Origin: Hippophae tibetana
Lineage: Eukaryota > Streptophyta > Magnoliopsida > Rosales > Elaeagnaceae
Reading direction: 5' to 3'
DNA: 64,000 nucleotides
Assembly (NCBI GenBank): GCA_037013495.1
Contig: CM072810.1
Location: 81,886,449 to 81,950,448 of the forward strand
Part shown: positions 43,530 to 55,959 of the stretch, piece by piece
Numbering within the stretch: the stretch's first letter is position 1
Layout of the letters: every line of letters begins with the position of its first letter
Made by a program: the position numbers and the translations under genes
Notes under the pieces: generated by a model
The model's database searches: none
What the model was told of the DNA's origin: nothing
The model's input: the letters and a program-made list of their open reading frames with translations, nothing else

Positions 43530-44738
43530 TTTCCAGTTACGTTCCCCAATTTAATCCCGCACTCTCCTTCTCGGCTTCTCCTCTACGAAGTGTAAACCCT
43601 AACATTTTCCTCACCACCGCCTCCTCCTCCAGCAGTAACCGACCTTGCCTCGCGTCACCTCCACCACAAACCAGCCAACCTCTCCTTGCGAGCTGCTCCC
43701 CAATGGCTCTAATTCTCCAGTATCATCAAACTTAAGCTGGAAAGTGAGCAGGGTTGTATATGGTACCTTGAGTTCAGTGCGTTCTTCTCTTTCCCCCTTC
43801 CTATTCGTTGTTAATTTGTTTCCTAGAGTTTGTTGCTTGTTTCATGTATTTATTTGTGTAAGCAAATTCCTACTATATTTTCTGATTGAACTTAAAAATA
43901 TTACTTTTTGAATGGTATAGTGGAGAGCTTTTCTGCTTTTTTGTTTTATATTTCTCAAAAAAAATTCATCATTCAATTTTGTGTTGGGAAAAATAAATGG
44001 CCAAAAATTTGTTAACTTGATATTATCATGTAATACTATCATGATTTTGATTTTGCTTTTTCCTATGTTGCTTTGTTAGAATATTTCACTTTATATTAGT
44101 TTATTATTTTTCTTGGTAAAAATGAATTGTTGTAGGTCGTTGTAAAAGATTTTTTTCCAGAACAATTATCTCGCATTTCAAGGCTCACACTAGTCCAATA
44201 TCTACTCTTTGTTTTGATCTGAGTGGGACGCTTCTTATTACTATTTCATATTGGAATAACATAAATATCTTTTGGATAATGCCATCATGTGGGCATAGTA
44301 GTTTGGGTAGCCATAACTTTGACTGGAGTTCATCTCAAGTGCATCTTTACATATTGCATCGTGGCATAACATCAGCGATGAGTATATTTTATTTTGAGAT
44401 ATATTTGGTTTACTCCCCTTACCCCTTCTAATTCATTATCAATCATTTTTTTTCTAAATTTCAAATGATTCAAGATATTTGTTTTAGTCACTACAGTCAG
44501 TGGATTGTTATTGTTTCGTCCAAGAGGACTTGTCATGTTTTTGTTTTATGCCTTTTTGGTGGCGATCATGGGTTCTAGATTCTTAATTCTCAAGGTGAAA
44601 GGCAACCATTCATGTTTCCAGTTTTGTCACTACCTTGGTGGTCTGCATCATCATACACTACAAGCTAGCAATCTTTTCCACCCCTCCACCCATTGTCCTT
44701 TCAGTTGTGAGCAGAATAAAATATAGTAACTTTGGATG
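43530..44738 (+). pseudogene. ATG18/WIPI-family autophagy gene fragment
   Basis: Exon near 44137-44382 reads FKAHTSPISTLCFDLSGTLL then NNINIFWIMP and SSQVHLYILHRGITSA, matching the beta-propeller region of plant ATG18f/g/h proteins. An intron follows (acceptor TCACTACAG at about 44498). The next exon reads WIVIVSSKRTCHVFVL, FGGDHGF-stop, FPVLSLPWW, and in another frame PPPIVLSVVSRIKYSNFG, a conserved block of the family. It is cut at 44738 by the CACTA end. The GC-richer 43530-43780 (TATA-like TATAAATACA, then LLPNGSNSPVSSNLSWKVS) may be its first exon; this is weak. ATG18 proteins bind phosphoinositides in autophagosome formation. Confidence 0.72.
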
Positions 44739-44818
44739 CACTATTACAAAAGGGGTATTTAAGTTGCTATGTAAAGTAGGTTTTTGGAAAAAACTGACTT
44801 ATAATGAATTTAAAGTTG

Positions 44819-44878
44819 GTTCGCCCCATCAACTGATGTTATGTCCTACGTGGATAACGTCGGTTGATAGGGCGAATC
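44819..44878. repeat. Subterminal hairpin of the CACTA element
   Basis: TTCGCCCCATCAAC and GTTGATAGGGCGAA pair at 13 of 14 positions around a 30-base loop containing GTCCTACGTGG; a further CGCTACGTCCTACGTG follows. Such subterminal repeats are transposase-binding regions in CACTA elements. Confidence 0.65.
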
Positions 44879-45240
44879 GACGCTACGTCCTACGTGTATT
44901 TTTTAAATTAAAAAATTCATGCAGTTTACAATTAAAATTTGTTTTTAGGTACAATGTTTTTTTAGGTCAATTATTATTTTATTTGACTTTTTAAAATTAA
45001 ATTGGATATATATATATATAGTATATTTTTTTTCTTTTTTTTAGACAATTGGTTTTTAAAATTATATAACTTTATGTATTTGTTTTGGATTTTATATATG
45101 TACGTATTGTATATCTTTCAGATCCCCTATTTTTTGAGTGAAATACTCAAATGTTTTATACCCATTTTCTCACTTATTCTCACTTACAAAACACCTATTT
45201 CTTCTTCATTTCTTTCATTTAGTCACTTCATAACATTCTT

Positions 45241-45615
45241 GTAAGTATTTATATTAATGTTTTTACTTATTATTTTGTTTTCTTTATTTTTTGTATAAAT
45301 TTTTGATTTATGTATGTTTTGTATTATGCTTGTTATTATATGTTTGGTTTATTTTCTGTGGAAATAATATCTGTATCTTGTGGGTTTGAGAGACTATAAT
45401 ATTTACCGTACGTGGATAAATTTATTTACATATAAATAATTATATTTTATTAAGTAAAAGTAATACATTTGTAAAATGATTAAAATGATAAATGTTTTGT
45501 ATTATGTATGTTTTGGTATATATTCTAATAATTAGGGAATTTATATATAATAATACTTGAAATATATTCATTGGATACATAATTAATTAATATGTTTAAT
45601 TAATGTCATTAATAG
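45241..45615 (+). other. Putative 5' UTR intron of the TNP2-like gene
   Basis: Donor GTAAGT at 45241 and acceptor ATTAATAG at 45608-45615, three bases before the inferred ATG (45619). The sequence is strongly T-rich, as in plant introns. Confidence 0.45.
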
Positions 45616-45618
45616 AAA

Positions 45619-48600
45619 ATGGACAAATCTTGGATGTCAAAGTGTAGAATTGAGCAGGACTACATTTTTGGAGTTGAAAGTATGGAATTTGCTTGTAGAA
45701 ATAGTAATACTGGAACTAGTATGATTTGATGCCCATGTGTTAAATGTAAAAATGAGCGATTTCATGAATTTGACGAGGTTAAGTATCACCTTATCCGTAA
45801 TGGTATTCTTTTGAGCTATAAATGTTGGTATTATCATGGAGAAAATATTGATAATACTCATGGGGAAGAGATAAATAAGAATGTGATTGGATTACATACA
45901 TCTTATCATAATGTACAGATAGAAAATATGTTTCATGGTGTTGAAGATGAATTACGTGAGGATGATCCCAAAATCTTTAAAAAAATTCTAGAAGATGCCG
46001 AAAAACCGTTGTATCCATAATGCAAAAAATACACTAAAATATCGAAATTGGTTCATTTGTACAATGTGAAGGCAAAACATGGTTTTTCTAACAAGGGATT
46101 CACAAAATTACTAAATCTACTAGTCGATATGTTTCCTGATGGTATTGAATTGCCATCTTCAATGTATGAAGTGAAGAAATCTCTTAGTCAATTTGGCATA
46201 GAATATCATAAGATTCATGCTTGTCTAAATGATTGCATTATTTATAGAAAATAATATGAAACATTAGATGATTGTTCGATATGTAAAGAATCGATATGAA
46301 AGCATGGTACAAATGAGACAATATATAAGAAAGGCGTGCCTGCAAAGGTTCTTTGGTATTTTCCTCTGATTCCTCGCTTTCAAAGGTTGTTCAAAAGTAA
46401 AGTGACATCAAAGATGTTGACTTGGTATTCAAATAATATATCTGATGATGGGGTGCTATGTCATCCTTGTGATTCTCTAAATTGGAGAGTAGTAGATAAT
46501 TTATCTCCTCAATTTTCATCTAATCCGTGCAATCTTCATCTTTCTATTGGTGCTGATGGAATTAATCCACTTAGTTCCCTTAGTAGTAGATATAGTTATT
46601 GGCTAGTAATTATGGTAACATACAACCTTCCTCCCTGGTTATGTATGAAAAGAAAATTCATGATGTTAACATTATTGATCTCAGGACCAAAACAACCCGG
46701 TATTCATGATGTATATTTGCAGCCTCTGATAGATGATTTAAAGATGTTGTGGAATGATGGTGTAAATGTTTACAATGCACATAAAGAAGAACACTTTAAC
46801 TTGAAGGGGGTCCTTTTATAAGCAATTAATGATTTTCCTGCCTATATAAACTTATCAGGACATGAAACAAAAGGTTAAATGGGATGCCCTATATGTAGTG
46901 ATGGAACTTCTGCAACTTATCTTGTTCACGGATGAAACATTTCTTATAGAAGACATAGAAGATTTTTTCCATCTGGACACAAGTTTAGATACCAAAATAA
47001 ACTGTTCGATGGTGAAGAAGATCATGATCATGCAACCCGACCTTTGCAAGGTGTTGAGATATTAAGGCAATTGAATGGTATGACATTCAAACAATACGAA
47101 AAGATGAAAAAAAACTCACTAAGGTAGGGAAACGAAAGAGGTCAACTAATGAAATGGGTGAAAATGAAAAAGAGTTTGAACCGACTTACCATGGTTATTG
47201 GAATAAAAAATCAATATTTTAGGAATTACCTTATTGGAAATACCTACACATTCGTCACATTTATATGTCATACACATTGAGAAAAATGTATGTGAGAGCT
47301 TGATTGGTACTTTACTTAATACACCTGGAAAAACAAAGGATGGAATTAAAGCAAGACTGGATTTAAAGAAACTAGGCATACGACCTGAATTGGAACCAAG
47401 GGTGGAAAATGATAAGAATCGAACATACTTACTACCAGCATCATATAAAATGTCAACAAAAGAGAAGGATAGTTTTGTAAATGTTTGAAGGGTGTGAAAG
47501 TTCCTGATGGTTACTCATCCAACTTAAGAATTTTTGTGTCTATCACCGATAAGAAACTTTATGGATTGAAATCACATGACTGTCATATCTTAATGCAATA
47601 GTTATTACCAGTTGTTATTAGATCAATTCTTCCAAAACATTTTCGATTATCAATAATTCGGCTTTGTTCATTCTTCAATACAATATGCAAGAAATCTATA
47701 TCAATTGGCGAGTTAAATTCTTTATAGAAAGATGTTGTAGAGACTTTGTGTCTAATTGGAAAATATTTTTCTCCTTCTTTCTTCGATATAATGATTCACT
47801 TGTGTGTTCATTTAGTTCGAGAGGTTCAATTGTGTGGTCCTACTTACTTAAGGTGGATGTATCCTTTTGAGAGATATATGCAAGTCCTTAAAAGATATGT
47901 AAATAATAGAAATCGACCTGAAGGATGCATGGTGGAACGTTACATTGCTGAAGAGACCATTGAGTTTTGTTCTGAATACTTTAGTAGTTGCACTGAAATT
48001 GGGAATCCAACGCACAAGTTTTTCTTAGAATGTCACATGATCCAAGTAGGTAACCCTATGCTTGGTGGAAGTAAGAAATTTTTTATTGATCACACTCGAT
48101 GGGAAAAAGCACACCAAATCATTTTGGTAAATAATAATGAGGCACAACCGTACATAGAGTAAGTGATGTTCAACCTTTCCATTTATGCAAAAATCATTTT
48201 TTATTTAAGTATTAATGATGATATATACTTCATATATATTTAATAACATTATAGGATGCATTTAAAATTATTGAAGATCGATCCTCGTTATAAAAAAAAG
48301 GAGAAAAATGGTTGTATGATAAACATAAGCGAGAGCTTATTAATTGGTTTCGCAACCATGTAAGTGTCACAAAAACAAATTCATGCATGTATGTTCCTAG
48401 ATCTATGAAATGTTTTAAAACTTTACTCTAAACACATTTCATGTTTTTGTATACATAGATTTGATATGAACTTAAGAAACCCAATGATAAAATATCAGAA
48501 ATTTTATAATGGATTGAGGTTTACGACTCAAGCTAGGGACAAAGTCTGAGTAAATCAGAATAGTGGTGTGAAGATGGTTGCACAAACTATGCAATTTTAC

Positions 48601-49068
48601 AGTTCAAAAGATGATAATCCTATACTTTCTGATAGAACATATTATGGTATAATACAAGAGATTTAGGAATTGGATTATGAGGTCTTCCATGAAACAGTTT
48701 TCTTGTGTGATTGGGTTGAAGATATTATCAATGTTGGATATAAAATAGATGATTTTGGATTTACCCTTGTAAATTTATCCAAGATAAGTCACACTGATAA
48801 TCCTTTCACGTTAGCACTTCATGCAAAACAAGTATATTACGTGAGCGATCAAATTGACACAAGATGGTCTATTGTGTTAATGCCTCCACAAAAATAGTTT
48901 TACCACTGTGATGCTTTAAAAGATGACGACCCTATGCTTGATACATTAACCAATATTAGTAATTTCTCAAATAAATTGCCTAATGTATGTGATGATCTAG
49001 TTGATGATGATGATTCTTTGTCATGGGCTCGAAGTGATTATGAAGGAATGTATGTATACGATCAATAA
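45619..49068 (+). pseudogene. TNP2-like CACTA transposase
   Basis: Starts MDKSWMSKCRIEQDYIFGVE with the transposase-associated N-terminal domain including CPCVKC and YHHGE-like YYHGE. The Transposase_21 domain follows: FNKGFTKLL-like block (46090), VLWYFPLIPRFQRLF, GADGINPLSSLSSRYS, YNLPPWLCMKRKFMML, and AINDFPAYINLSGHE. A DUF4218-type part gives DCHILM, FFDIMIHLCVHLVREVQLCG, YLRWMYPFERYMQVLK and RPEGCMVERYIAEE (47560-48000). A DUF4216-type end has NSGVKMVAQTMQFYSSKD and VFLCDWVED (48560-48900). About ten stops and several frameshifts; a possible intron around 48163-48254. It is inactive. Confidence 0.88.
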
Positions 49069-49184
49069 CCTAATTAAACATAACGTATGTTCTATATTGT
49101 TGTAATAACTCTTATATATATATATATATGTATGTTCCTAAAATTGTCAATTAATTTATATTTCTTCATTGTTTGCAGATATTT

Positions 49185-50740
49185 CATGGATCTTCGGGTA
49201 ACATAGTTTGTACATCCAAATGATCCATTGGGGTATTTGAAAAGAAGGGGTTGGGCTAATATACTTGATACTCCACTTAACCTAGATGATAGAATACTTG
49301 TTCTATTTGATGCTGCTGGTACTCCAATAGGGGAAATGGCCAACAATTGAAATCTTCTATTGGTCGACTTGTGAGTCCAGTATACCAATCAATATAAATG
49401 ATTGGTCTCAAGTTGACGATGCAGAAAAATTCAAAATATGGATAACCATTTGTGTAAGTCTCTTATATTTTATAATCAATTACATATAGTATATCTTTTT
49501 TGTATTATATCTAATTTTTTGTAGTGTGTTTTTACAGAATCGTTACAAAGTCGATGACAATTGGAAGAGCAAGTGTAATAAGATTGAAAATAAGGCGTGG
49601 AAGGAATACCAGACTTCCAGATTGGCAAGAAATTATGTGTTTCCATATTTGGAACCACTTGATGAGGTAAACCTCTACAAAATCCCTGAAGAACACCATT
49701 GGATTACACCTCAAGTTTGGAAAGATTTCGTGGATTATAGATGTTCGAATGAATTTCAAATTATTTGACAAAAACATCAAAATATACAAATGCATAACAT
49801 TCTTCCTAACCATACTAGTAGGTCTTCAAATCCTGAAGTTAGATATAGAATGATATTATTAATTTGTGTTAATTTATAAATATTTTTATATTTACTTTCC
49901 TTAATTTAATTTCATGTCATGGTTAATGAATTTTTCATAATTTATGTAGGAAGCTGAATTGGGTAGACATGTTACCCGAACTGAATTGTACATAGAAACA
50001 AAGACTCCCAACATGAAAAAATTAAGACCGATGTCTAAGCAAGGAGAAGAATAACTAAATAAGTTGGTTAGTAATTTCGGTTGATACAAAGTCTTAATGA
50101 TTTTTAATAATTGATGTAATAATGCATTATATGTTTGTGTGCTTTATTATTTGTAGAGAGCTATTCAAGAACAAATATCCAGGGGTGAAATAATCAAAGA
50201 GCCTGGGAGAGATTCTCTATATCATGCATTTGGATGTGACCATCCTGGTCGTGTTAGGGGAGGTAGCCAATATGATAGTTATATGGAGTATTTTAACATT
50301 CCAAAAAAAAGCCACAGACGGCCCATAAGGAGAAGTACACTAAAATTGAAGAAGAACTCAACTCCTTTAAGGTCTTAATGTTAAGTGAGATTGCCACTAT
50401 AAAAGAATATCAATCACAACACATGTCAGGCATGACATCATTCTACAACCAGGGCATGCCGTATTGGCCAAGCATGCAACCATCCATGCCAGGCATGCCA
50501 CCCACGCAATCTCATGACGCTCAAACTATATCCAGTATGTGATATAGTCATCCTATTGGTCCTCCCTATATGCCAGGAATGCATATGCAATCAAGTAATG
50601 GTTCATTTTCTCCAATGTAATCTGCACATTCTTACCTTCAATCGAACCATGATGAACGTTTTGGTGAGAATGTACATTCAATAGCTACCCCACATGGGAG
50701 TCCTCCTCTATTTGATGAATCATATGTGATAATATATTTT
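49185..50740 (+). pseudogene. TNPA-like second gene of the CACTA element
   Basis: Early part broken (KRRGWANILDTPLNLDDRIL, then QQLKSSIGRLVSP). After a probable intron (donor GTAAGT at 49454, acceptor TTTTTACAG near 49538) the frame reads RYKVDDNWKSKCNKIENKAW and IPEEHHWITPQVWKDFVDYR, typical of the plant En/Spm second ORF. A further intron (about 49845-49948) leads to KAELGRHVTRTELYIETKT-like sequence, and later RAIQEQISRGEI and FGCDHPGRVRGGSQYDSYM (HPGRVRG is conserved in the family). The C-terminus is rich in proline, methionine and glutamine. Stops present. Confidence 0.75.
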
Positions 50741-50745
50741 CTTAC

Positions 50746-51354
50746 ATAGTTTTAAAACCTAAAAGTTATTTTTTAGATAGTTAAATTCTGAAGTTTAATT
50801 TGGAAACTTTGAATAAAGTCTAATTAACTAACTCTGTGTAAAGTTGTGATTAGATGACTTGTTTTTTCTTAAAAATAAAGCCAAAATTTAATACTTAATT
50901 AATTAATAGGCATCGACTAAGGTTATTAATTAATTAATATTAAACAAATGAATTTGGGCTCTATCTAAGGACATTTTCATATAAAAAAGAGAAAATCAAT
51001 AACTATCAATTTATTTCTTTAATAACCTAAATAATATGAGTAATCATAATTACAAAATTATTATATCCATTATTCTCCACTCTTCATGAATGTATTAAAT
51101 TTCATGAGTATTTGTTGAATCATGTCTATCTTTATCTTTATGCATTAGATTAGTTTTTTAAAAAAACCAAATCATTATGATAGAATGTTAAGGTTTAATT
51201 TTGTTTTTAAAATTTGAATAATATTTAAAAACCACGCAATATTACTTCCTTGAATCAACATTGAGAGTATATTTATCATTTCTATAAATGATTTTTATAC
51301 TTGCGAGAATTAATAAAATTTAAAATGGATAAGGATTTATGAAATTGGTATTAT
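50746..51354. other. AT-rich stretch without genes
   Basis: No ORF or transposon end is visible. Neither the CACTA right terminus nor the remainder of the ATG18-like gene was found here. Confidence 0.5.
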
Positions 51355-52175
51355 CCCCGATTTCGTTCATCAGGGATAAGGACTATAACAAGGCCTTTGA
51401 AGAAATCAAGCAATACCTGAGTAACCCTCCTATTTTGGTCAACCATCTCCCAAGTGAGACATTTTATTTATATTTAGTTGTGGCTCCCAAACTTTCAGCG
51501 CCGTGCTCCTAGCTGAAAGAGACAAGGTCCAGCACCCATCTACTATGTCAATCAAATCCTGATAGAGCCTCAAATCAAATATCTAACCATTAATAAGTTG
51601 GCCTTCACCCTTAAAGTCAATACACGAAAGCTCAAGCATTACTTTGGCTTACACATAGTGGTGATACTTACCTCCTAACCAGTCAAAAGCATTTTGACAA
51701 GACTAGAAGTGGCAAGACGATTGGTACAAATCTCCATAGAATTGAGTGAGTATGAAATTAAATACATAATTAGAATAGCCATCAAGAGGAAAGAGGTGGC
51801 TTAGTTTGTGGCCGAATTTAGTGAGACACCAGAAGTCATCAGTGATGAGGATTAGAAGGAGGTGTGTAGGGTGGATCAAAATAAGGACCCAACATGTCAT
51901 GTATTTATTAACGGAGTGCACAACCTCAATGGTGTTTGGCTAGAAGTGGTCATAATAGACCATGATGAAAATTGTTTTGAGTATGTCGTTAGACTTGATT
52001 TCCAGGAAACTAATAATATCATAGAGTACAAGGCGACTATATTTGGGGCCATGACATCAAAGAAACTCAAGGTAGATAAGATTACCTTGAATAGAGATTC
52101 TCGATTAGTGGTTAGCTAATTCTTGAGGATGTTTGAAGCTAGGGATGGAAAGATGAAAGGGTATATGGAGAGGCT
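51355..52175 (+). pseudogene. RNase H and second RNase H of the second Tat element
   Basis: RNase H piece: RDKDYNKAFEEIKQYLSNPP and ILVNHLP, then YYVNQ-like relics, and a closing IAIKRKEVAQFVAEF. Second RNase H (51862-52170): CHVFINGVHNLNGVWLEVVI, where the first catalytic D of VDG is replaced by N (ING), then ETNNIIEYKATI (E) and LNRDSRLVVS (D). Stops at 52117-52119 and elsewhere. Confidence 0.72.
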
Positions 52176-52239
52176 AAAATGAGAGTGTTAAAAATTTTCC
52201 AAGTTTGACATCAAACAAATAGCTAGAAATGAGAATAGT

Positions 52240-53590
52240 ATGCTTTAGCCACATTTACATCTATACGAGAGGCCAACCATCCTCGAATGGTATCAGTAAC
52301 GATCTTGGAAGGAGAAAGTCTAGAGGAGGCCAAAAGAATATTTGGGTGTGTGGATCCCCCTAGGAACCAATGGTTTACCCCCACTATATAACTTCCTACA
52401 AAGGGAAGACCTACCCAAGGATTTCAAGTTTGCCAAGACAGTTCAATACATGATTAAAGTAGGTAAGTTGTAAAGAAGAACCACACTTGGACCAAGGCTC
52501 TTATGCGTAGCCAAGAAGAGATCTAAAAGACTGATGTTAGAGGCACATGAACGAGATTGTAGTTCTCATTCAGATGGAAGGAGACTATCCCAGTGGATTA
52601 TGAGGCAAGGCTACTATTGGCCCAATATGCTAACAGATTGTACAAAGTACACTCAACAATGTGACAAGTGCCAAAGATTTTCCCCATTGTCACACAGGCC
52701 TCAAAATACCATGACATAAGTGGTAAGTCCTTAGCCCTTCTACAAATGTAGGGCTTGACATAGTGGGACCTCTACCTCAAACAAAGGGTCAAATGAAGTT
52801 TCTACTAGTGACCACTGATTACTTTTCTAAATGGATTAAAGTGAAACCTTTGGGAAGAATACGGGAGAAATAGGTTATTCAATTTATTTAGAAGTCTATA
52901 ATTTTTCGGTTCAGCCTACCCAATGAACTTGTTATCGATAACGGAAAGAAATTTACATGTCATAACATCAAGGAAATTTCCATCAAATATAACATCAAGA
53001 TATGCCATTCAACGTCATATCATCCCCAAGCCAATGATCAAGCAGAATCTTCCAACAAATTAATCATCAACCTACTAAAGAAAAAGTTGGAAAGTAAAAA
53101 AGGAAGATGGATTGAGAAGTTGCCTAAGGTATTATAGGCTGTCAGGACTATCCCTTTGGGGAGCACTAACGAGACCCATTTTCCCTTGTCTAGGTATTGA
53201 GGTAGTAATACCAATTGAAGTTATGATACCTATTGCCAGATCACCCTTAACAGAAGAATAGAGCGATACGAGTAGGGAAATAAAGCTAACCCTTATCGAG
53301 GAGAAAAGGGATGAAGCTTTAAGGAAGATAAATGAGCAAAAAATAAAAGTATAAAATTATTGTAATAAGGCCGTGTGTTTCTAAGTGTTCACCATGGATG
53401 ATTGGGTTCTCAAAAGGATTTTCCCTAGAAATAAGAAATGGATGGCCGAAAAAATGGATTCAAATTGAGAAGGACCTTATCAAATAATTGAGACAACACC
53501 AGAAAAGGGCCTACTTGTTGAGAAGCATTGAAAGAGTTGTGGATGGCACAAGCTGGAACGCCAAACACTTAAAAAAATACTACTTCTGAC
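52240..53590 (+). pseudogene. Integrase of the second Tat element
   Basis: Zinc-binding part at 52534-52719: HSDGRRLSQWIMRQGYYWP and QQCDKCQRFSPLSHRP. Core: GLDIVGPLPQTKGQMKFLLV (D), LVIDNGKKFTC (D kept, near 52940), YHPQANDQAESSNKL (E kept). The DDE triad is present, but at least five stops and a frameshift near 53190 disrupt the frame. The C-terminus reads MDDWVLKRIFPRNKK, then a stop and EGPYQIIETTPEKG, ending near 53588. Confidence 0.78.
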
Positions 53591-53639
53591 GTATCTTAAT
53601 TTACTACTTTAATGTACCATCATTACATGCATATATATG

Positions 53640-54240
53640 AAGTGGGTTCCTTCAACGAATGATTCTCTCCCAGAAGTCTTCCACTATTATATATCATAGG
53701 CTTATCACTTCGGTTAAGAACCAGGAAGAGCACCCTAACACTTGCAAAAGTCACGAGTTGACCACCTTAGTCAGGAACCAGGTTGACACTCTAACAGTGA
53801 GAGGAGAGTTGAGCACCTCAGTCAGGAAACAAGTAGAGCTCCCCTTTATGCTATTATAGGTCATGGGATGATCACCTCGATTAAGAACCAAGTAGAGCAC
53901 CCTGAAACTTGCAAAAGTCACGAGTTAATCACCTCAATCGAAAACCACGTTGGTACTCTGACAGTGAAGAGAGAGTTGAGCACTTCGGTTAGGAACTAGG
54001 TAGAGCTCCCTCTCCCAATATTATAGGTCATGGACTAATCACCTCAGTTAAGAACTAGGTAAACCACCCTAACACTTGAAAAACCCATGAGTTGACCTCC
54101 TCGTTCAAGAATCAAGTTGGAATTCTGACAGTAAAGGGAGAGCTGAGCACCTCGGTTAAGAACCAGGTAGAGCTCTCTCTCCCACCATTATATGTAATAG
54201 GCTAATCACCTCAGTTAAGAACCAGGTAGAGCTTATTGAC
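53640..54240. repeat. Minisatellite of the second Tat element (period about 167 bp)
   Basis: AGAGCACCCT-type landmarks recur at 53727, 53894 and about 54062, giving a 167 bp unit in three or more copies. Each unit is built of shorter related blocks on CACCTCRGTYAAGAACCAGG. It lies at the same place relative to integrase as the unrelated 59 bp minisatellite at 23528-23950. Confidence 0.85.
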
Positions 54241-54362
54241 ACCGACAAAATTCCATGACACATCCACCATGATTCAAAACATGAAAATGGAAATATGTAT
54301 TGGCTTGGTATGGCAAAAGCATTCTATTAAAAACATTTTTTATTGCTCGAGCTTACAATGTT

Positions 54363-55643
54363 GTCCTCAAACAAAAAGAAAATAAAAAAAGACAATTGTA
54401 GACAGTGTCAATAAGGCCACATATAGAACTAGCTTCACTCACCAAGCCATGATTTGAATATAGATTTCATCACTAATAACTTACTCTTTCCACATCAAAG
54501 ATAGCAAGAAAATCAATCAAAATTTAGCAATTTTCAAGTAAGAATTAAGCATTTACTTTAAACTAAAGCTAAGTCCTTGAGTGTGTGTGTATGAAATAGT
54601 CAATTTAACTCCAAATCACTAGCAAATTCTGATAAAAGTAGAACTACTAAAATAAGAAGAATTCTCTCAAAACTTAACTTAATAAGTCTCATTTTCAGAA
54701 ATCCTCTCTACTAATATAATCAAATACCAAAATCAGAGATCAAAAGGTAATTAAGGTTGTAATGATAGGTCATACGGTGAAGGCTAAGAAATAAATAGAT
54801 ATAGAAAATCAAAACAAATTGGGAAAATACTTGGTAGAAAGAAACAAAATAAAAAGAATATAGATAGAATTCATACTAAAGCTCTTTCTCGACAATATCT
54901 TATACTAATGATAATATTGTTGTCATACTCAATAAGTGAAGTACTCTTTTTTTCCTTTTTTTTTAATTTCTTTACTCTATTTTTTTCAACTTGATACTCA
55001 ATAAGTGGGGTGCTTTTTTCACTTTTCTTCTTCTTCTTCTTCTTCTTCTTTTTTGTGTGGTTGCCTTGAAACTCATCGTTTTTACTAATTTCAACCACTT
55101 TTATCCTTTTTCGATTCTTGTCTTCCACTTTATTTATTTATTTCTTTCTTTTTCTTATCTTTTTTTTCTTTGATCAAATAAAGTAAACTAATGTGAGTTA
55201 TTAAATTTGAACTAAATTTCTCTTTAAATGAAAATTTCGACCAAAGTATTTTTTTCAAAATTTAAGGTAAGTTCATGGTTTTTCAATCTTAGAATGGGAA
55301 TGGTTTATGTAGTTAAAAGAACAAATAAGACTTAGATAAAATAAGGCTCAATGGGGTGTACTATGGGAATACACCATGCAATGATGGTGTGATAATTAGG
55401 ATGGCTAGGAAAGCTTTTTGGTTGTGAAAAATGGAATAGAGAAAAATTTACTATGTGCTCAATTATTTTCAAGGATAAAGATTTAAATCAAAGTACCCAC
55501 AAAACTCTTACTAATAAAATAGCAAATTTTGAAAATAATTACTCAAAACCATCCTCAATCATAAATTTCAGAGTCATAGCTAATTCAATATACTCAAATA
55601 CATGCTTGATAAGGGAATTCAACAACTCAAGACTATAGAAGTT
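54363..55643 (-). other. Non-coding 3' region of Athila-like copy 2
   Basis: Aligns with 167-1381. It contains (CTT)n near 55024-55050, which produces a spurious lysine-rich minus-strand frame at 54871-55128. No gene. Confidence 0.6.
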
Positions 55644-55658
55644 GACACCCCCAAACTT
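55644..55658 (-). other. Internal polypurine-tract-like motif, copy 2
   Basis: AAGTTTGGGGGTGTC on the minus strand, with flanks matching 1382-1396. Confidence 0.5.
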
Positions 55659-55959
55659 AAACTAAACAATGTCCTCATTGTAATTTAAAAGCGAGATAGA
55701 TAGAAGAAATGAAAGGAACTTCCCTGGTTTTATGGTGGATCTGTATTATTTTATAATTTTTATCTTTTTATTCCTACAAAATAAATCAGCATCAAAATCC
55801 AAATTATTAAAATAGTAATAAAAATAAAATAAAAAAACAAAAGAAAGTTTTATGGACTCCCTTCCAAAAGCGCTTGTTTTATAGTCTACAACCAGACCTT
55901 TCAATCTTCATCAATCAGGATTTCAAAAAGGAATAAATGCATGATTCCTTTCCACTTGT

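Larger units (their letters stand above)
44739..50745 (+). mobile_element. CACTA (En/Spm) transposon, 3' end not found
   Basis: Left terminus CACTATTACAAAAGGGG at 44739 matches CACTA inverted-repeat ends and sits inside an ATG18-like exon, preceded by ATG (possible 3-bp target duplication). It is followed by subterminal repeats, a 5' UTR intron, a TNP2-like transposase and a TNPA-like gene. The right terminus and its target copy are not visible before 51350, so the 3' end has probably been deleted. Confidence 0.85.
51355..54340 (+). mobile_element. Second Tat-lineage element, 5'-truncated
   Basis: Starts abruptly within RNase H and runs through the second RNase H, integrase and a minisatellite, in the same order as 21200-23950. 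gag, protease, RT and both LTRs are absent. An Athila-like copy abuts it at about 54360; minus-strand coiled-coil ORFs beyond that copy (60084-61401) are probably its displaced 3' part. Confidence 0.75.

Noticed and set aside
45002..45244. Hydrophobic frame upstream of TNP2
   Set aside because: T-rich sequence of the CACTA 5' untranslated region, ending at a splice donor; composition alone explains the hydrophobic residues.
54871..55128. Minus-strand poly-lysine frame
   Set aside because: It is a translation of a CTT microsatellite in the non-coding 3' region of Athila copy 2.
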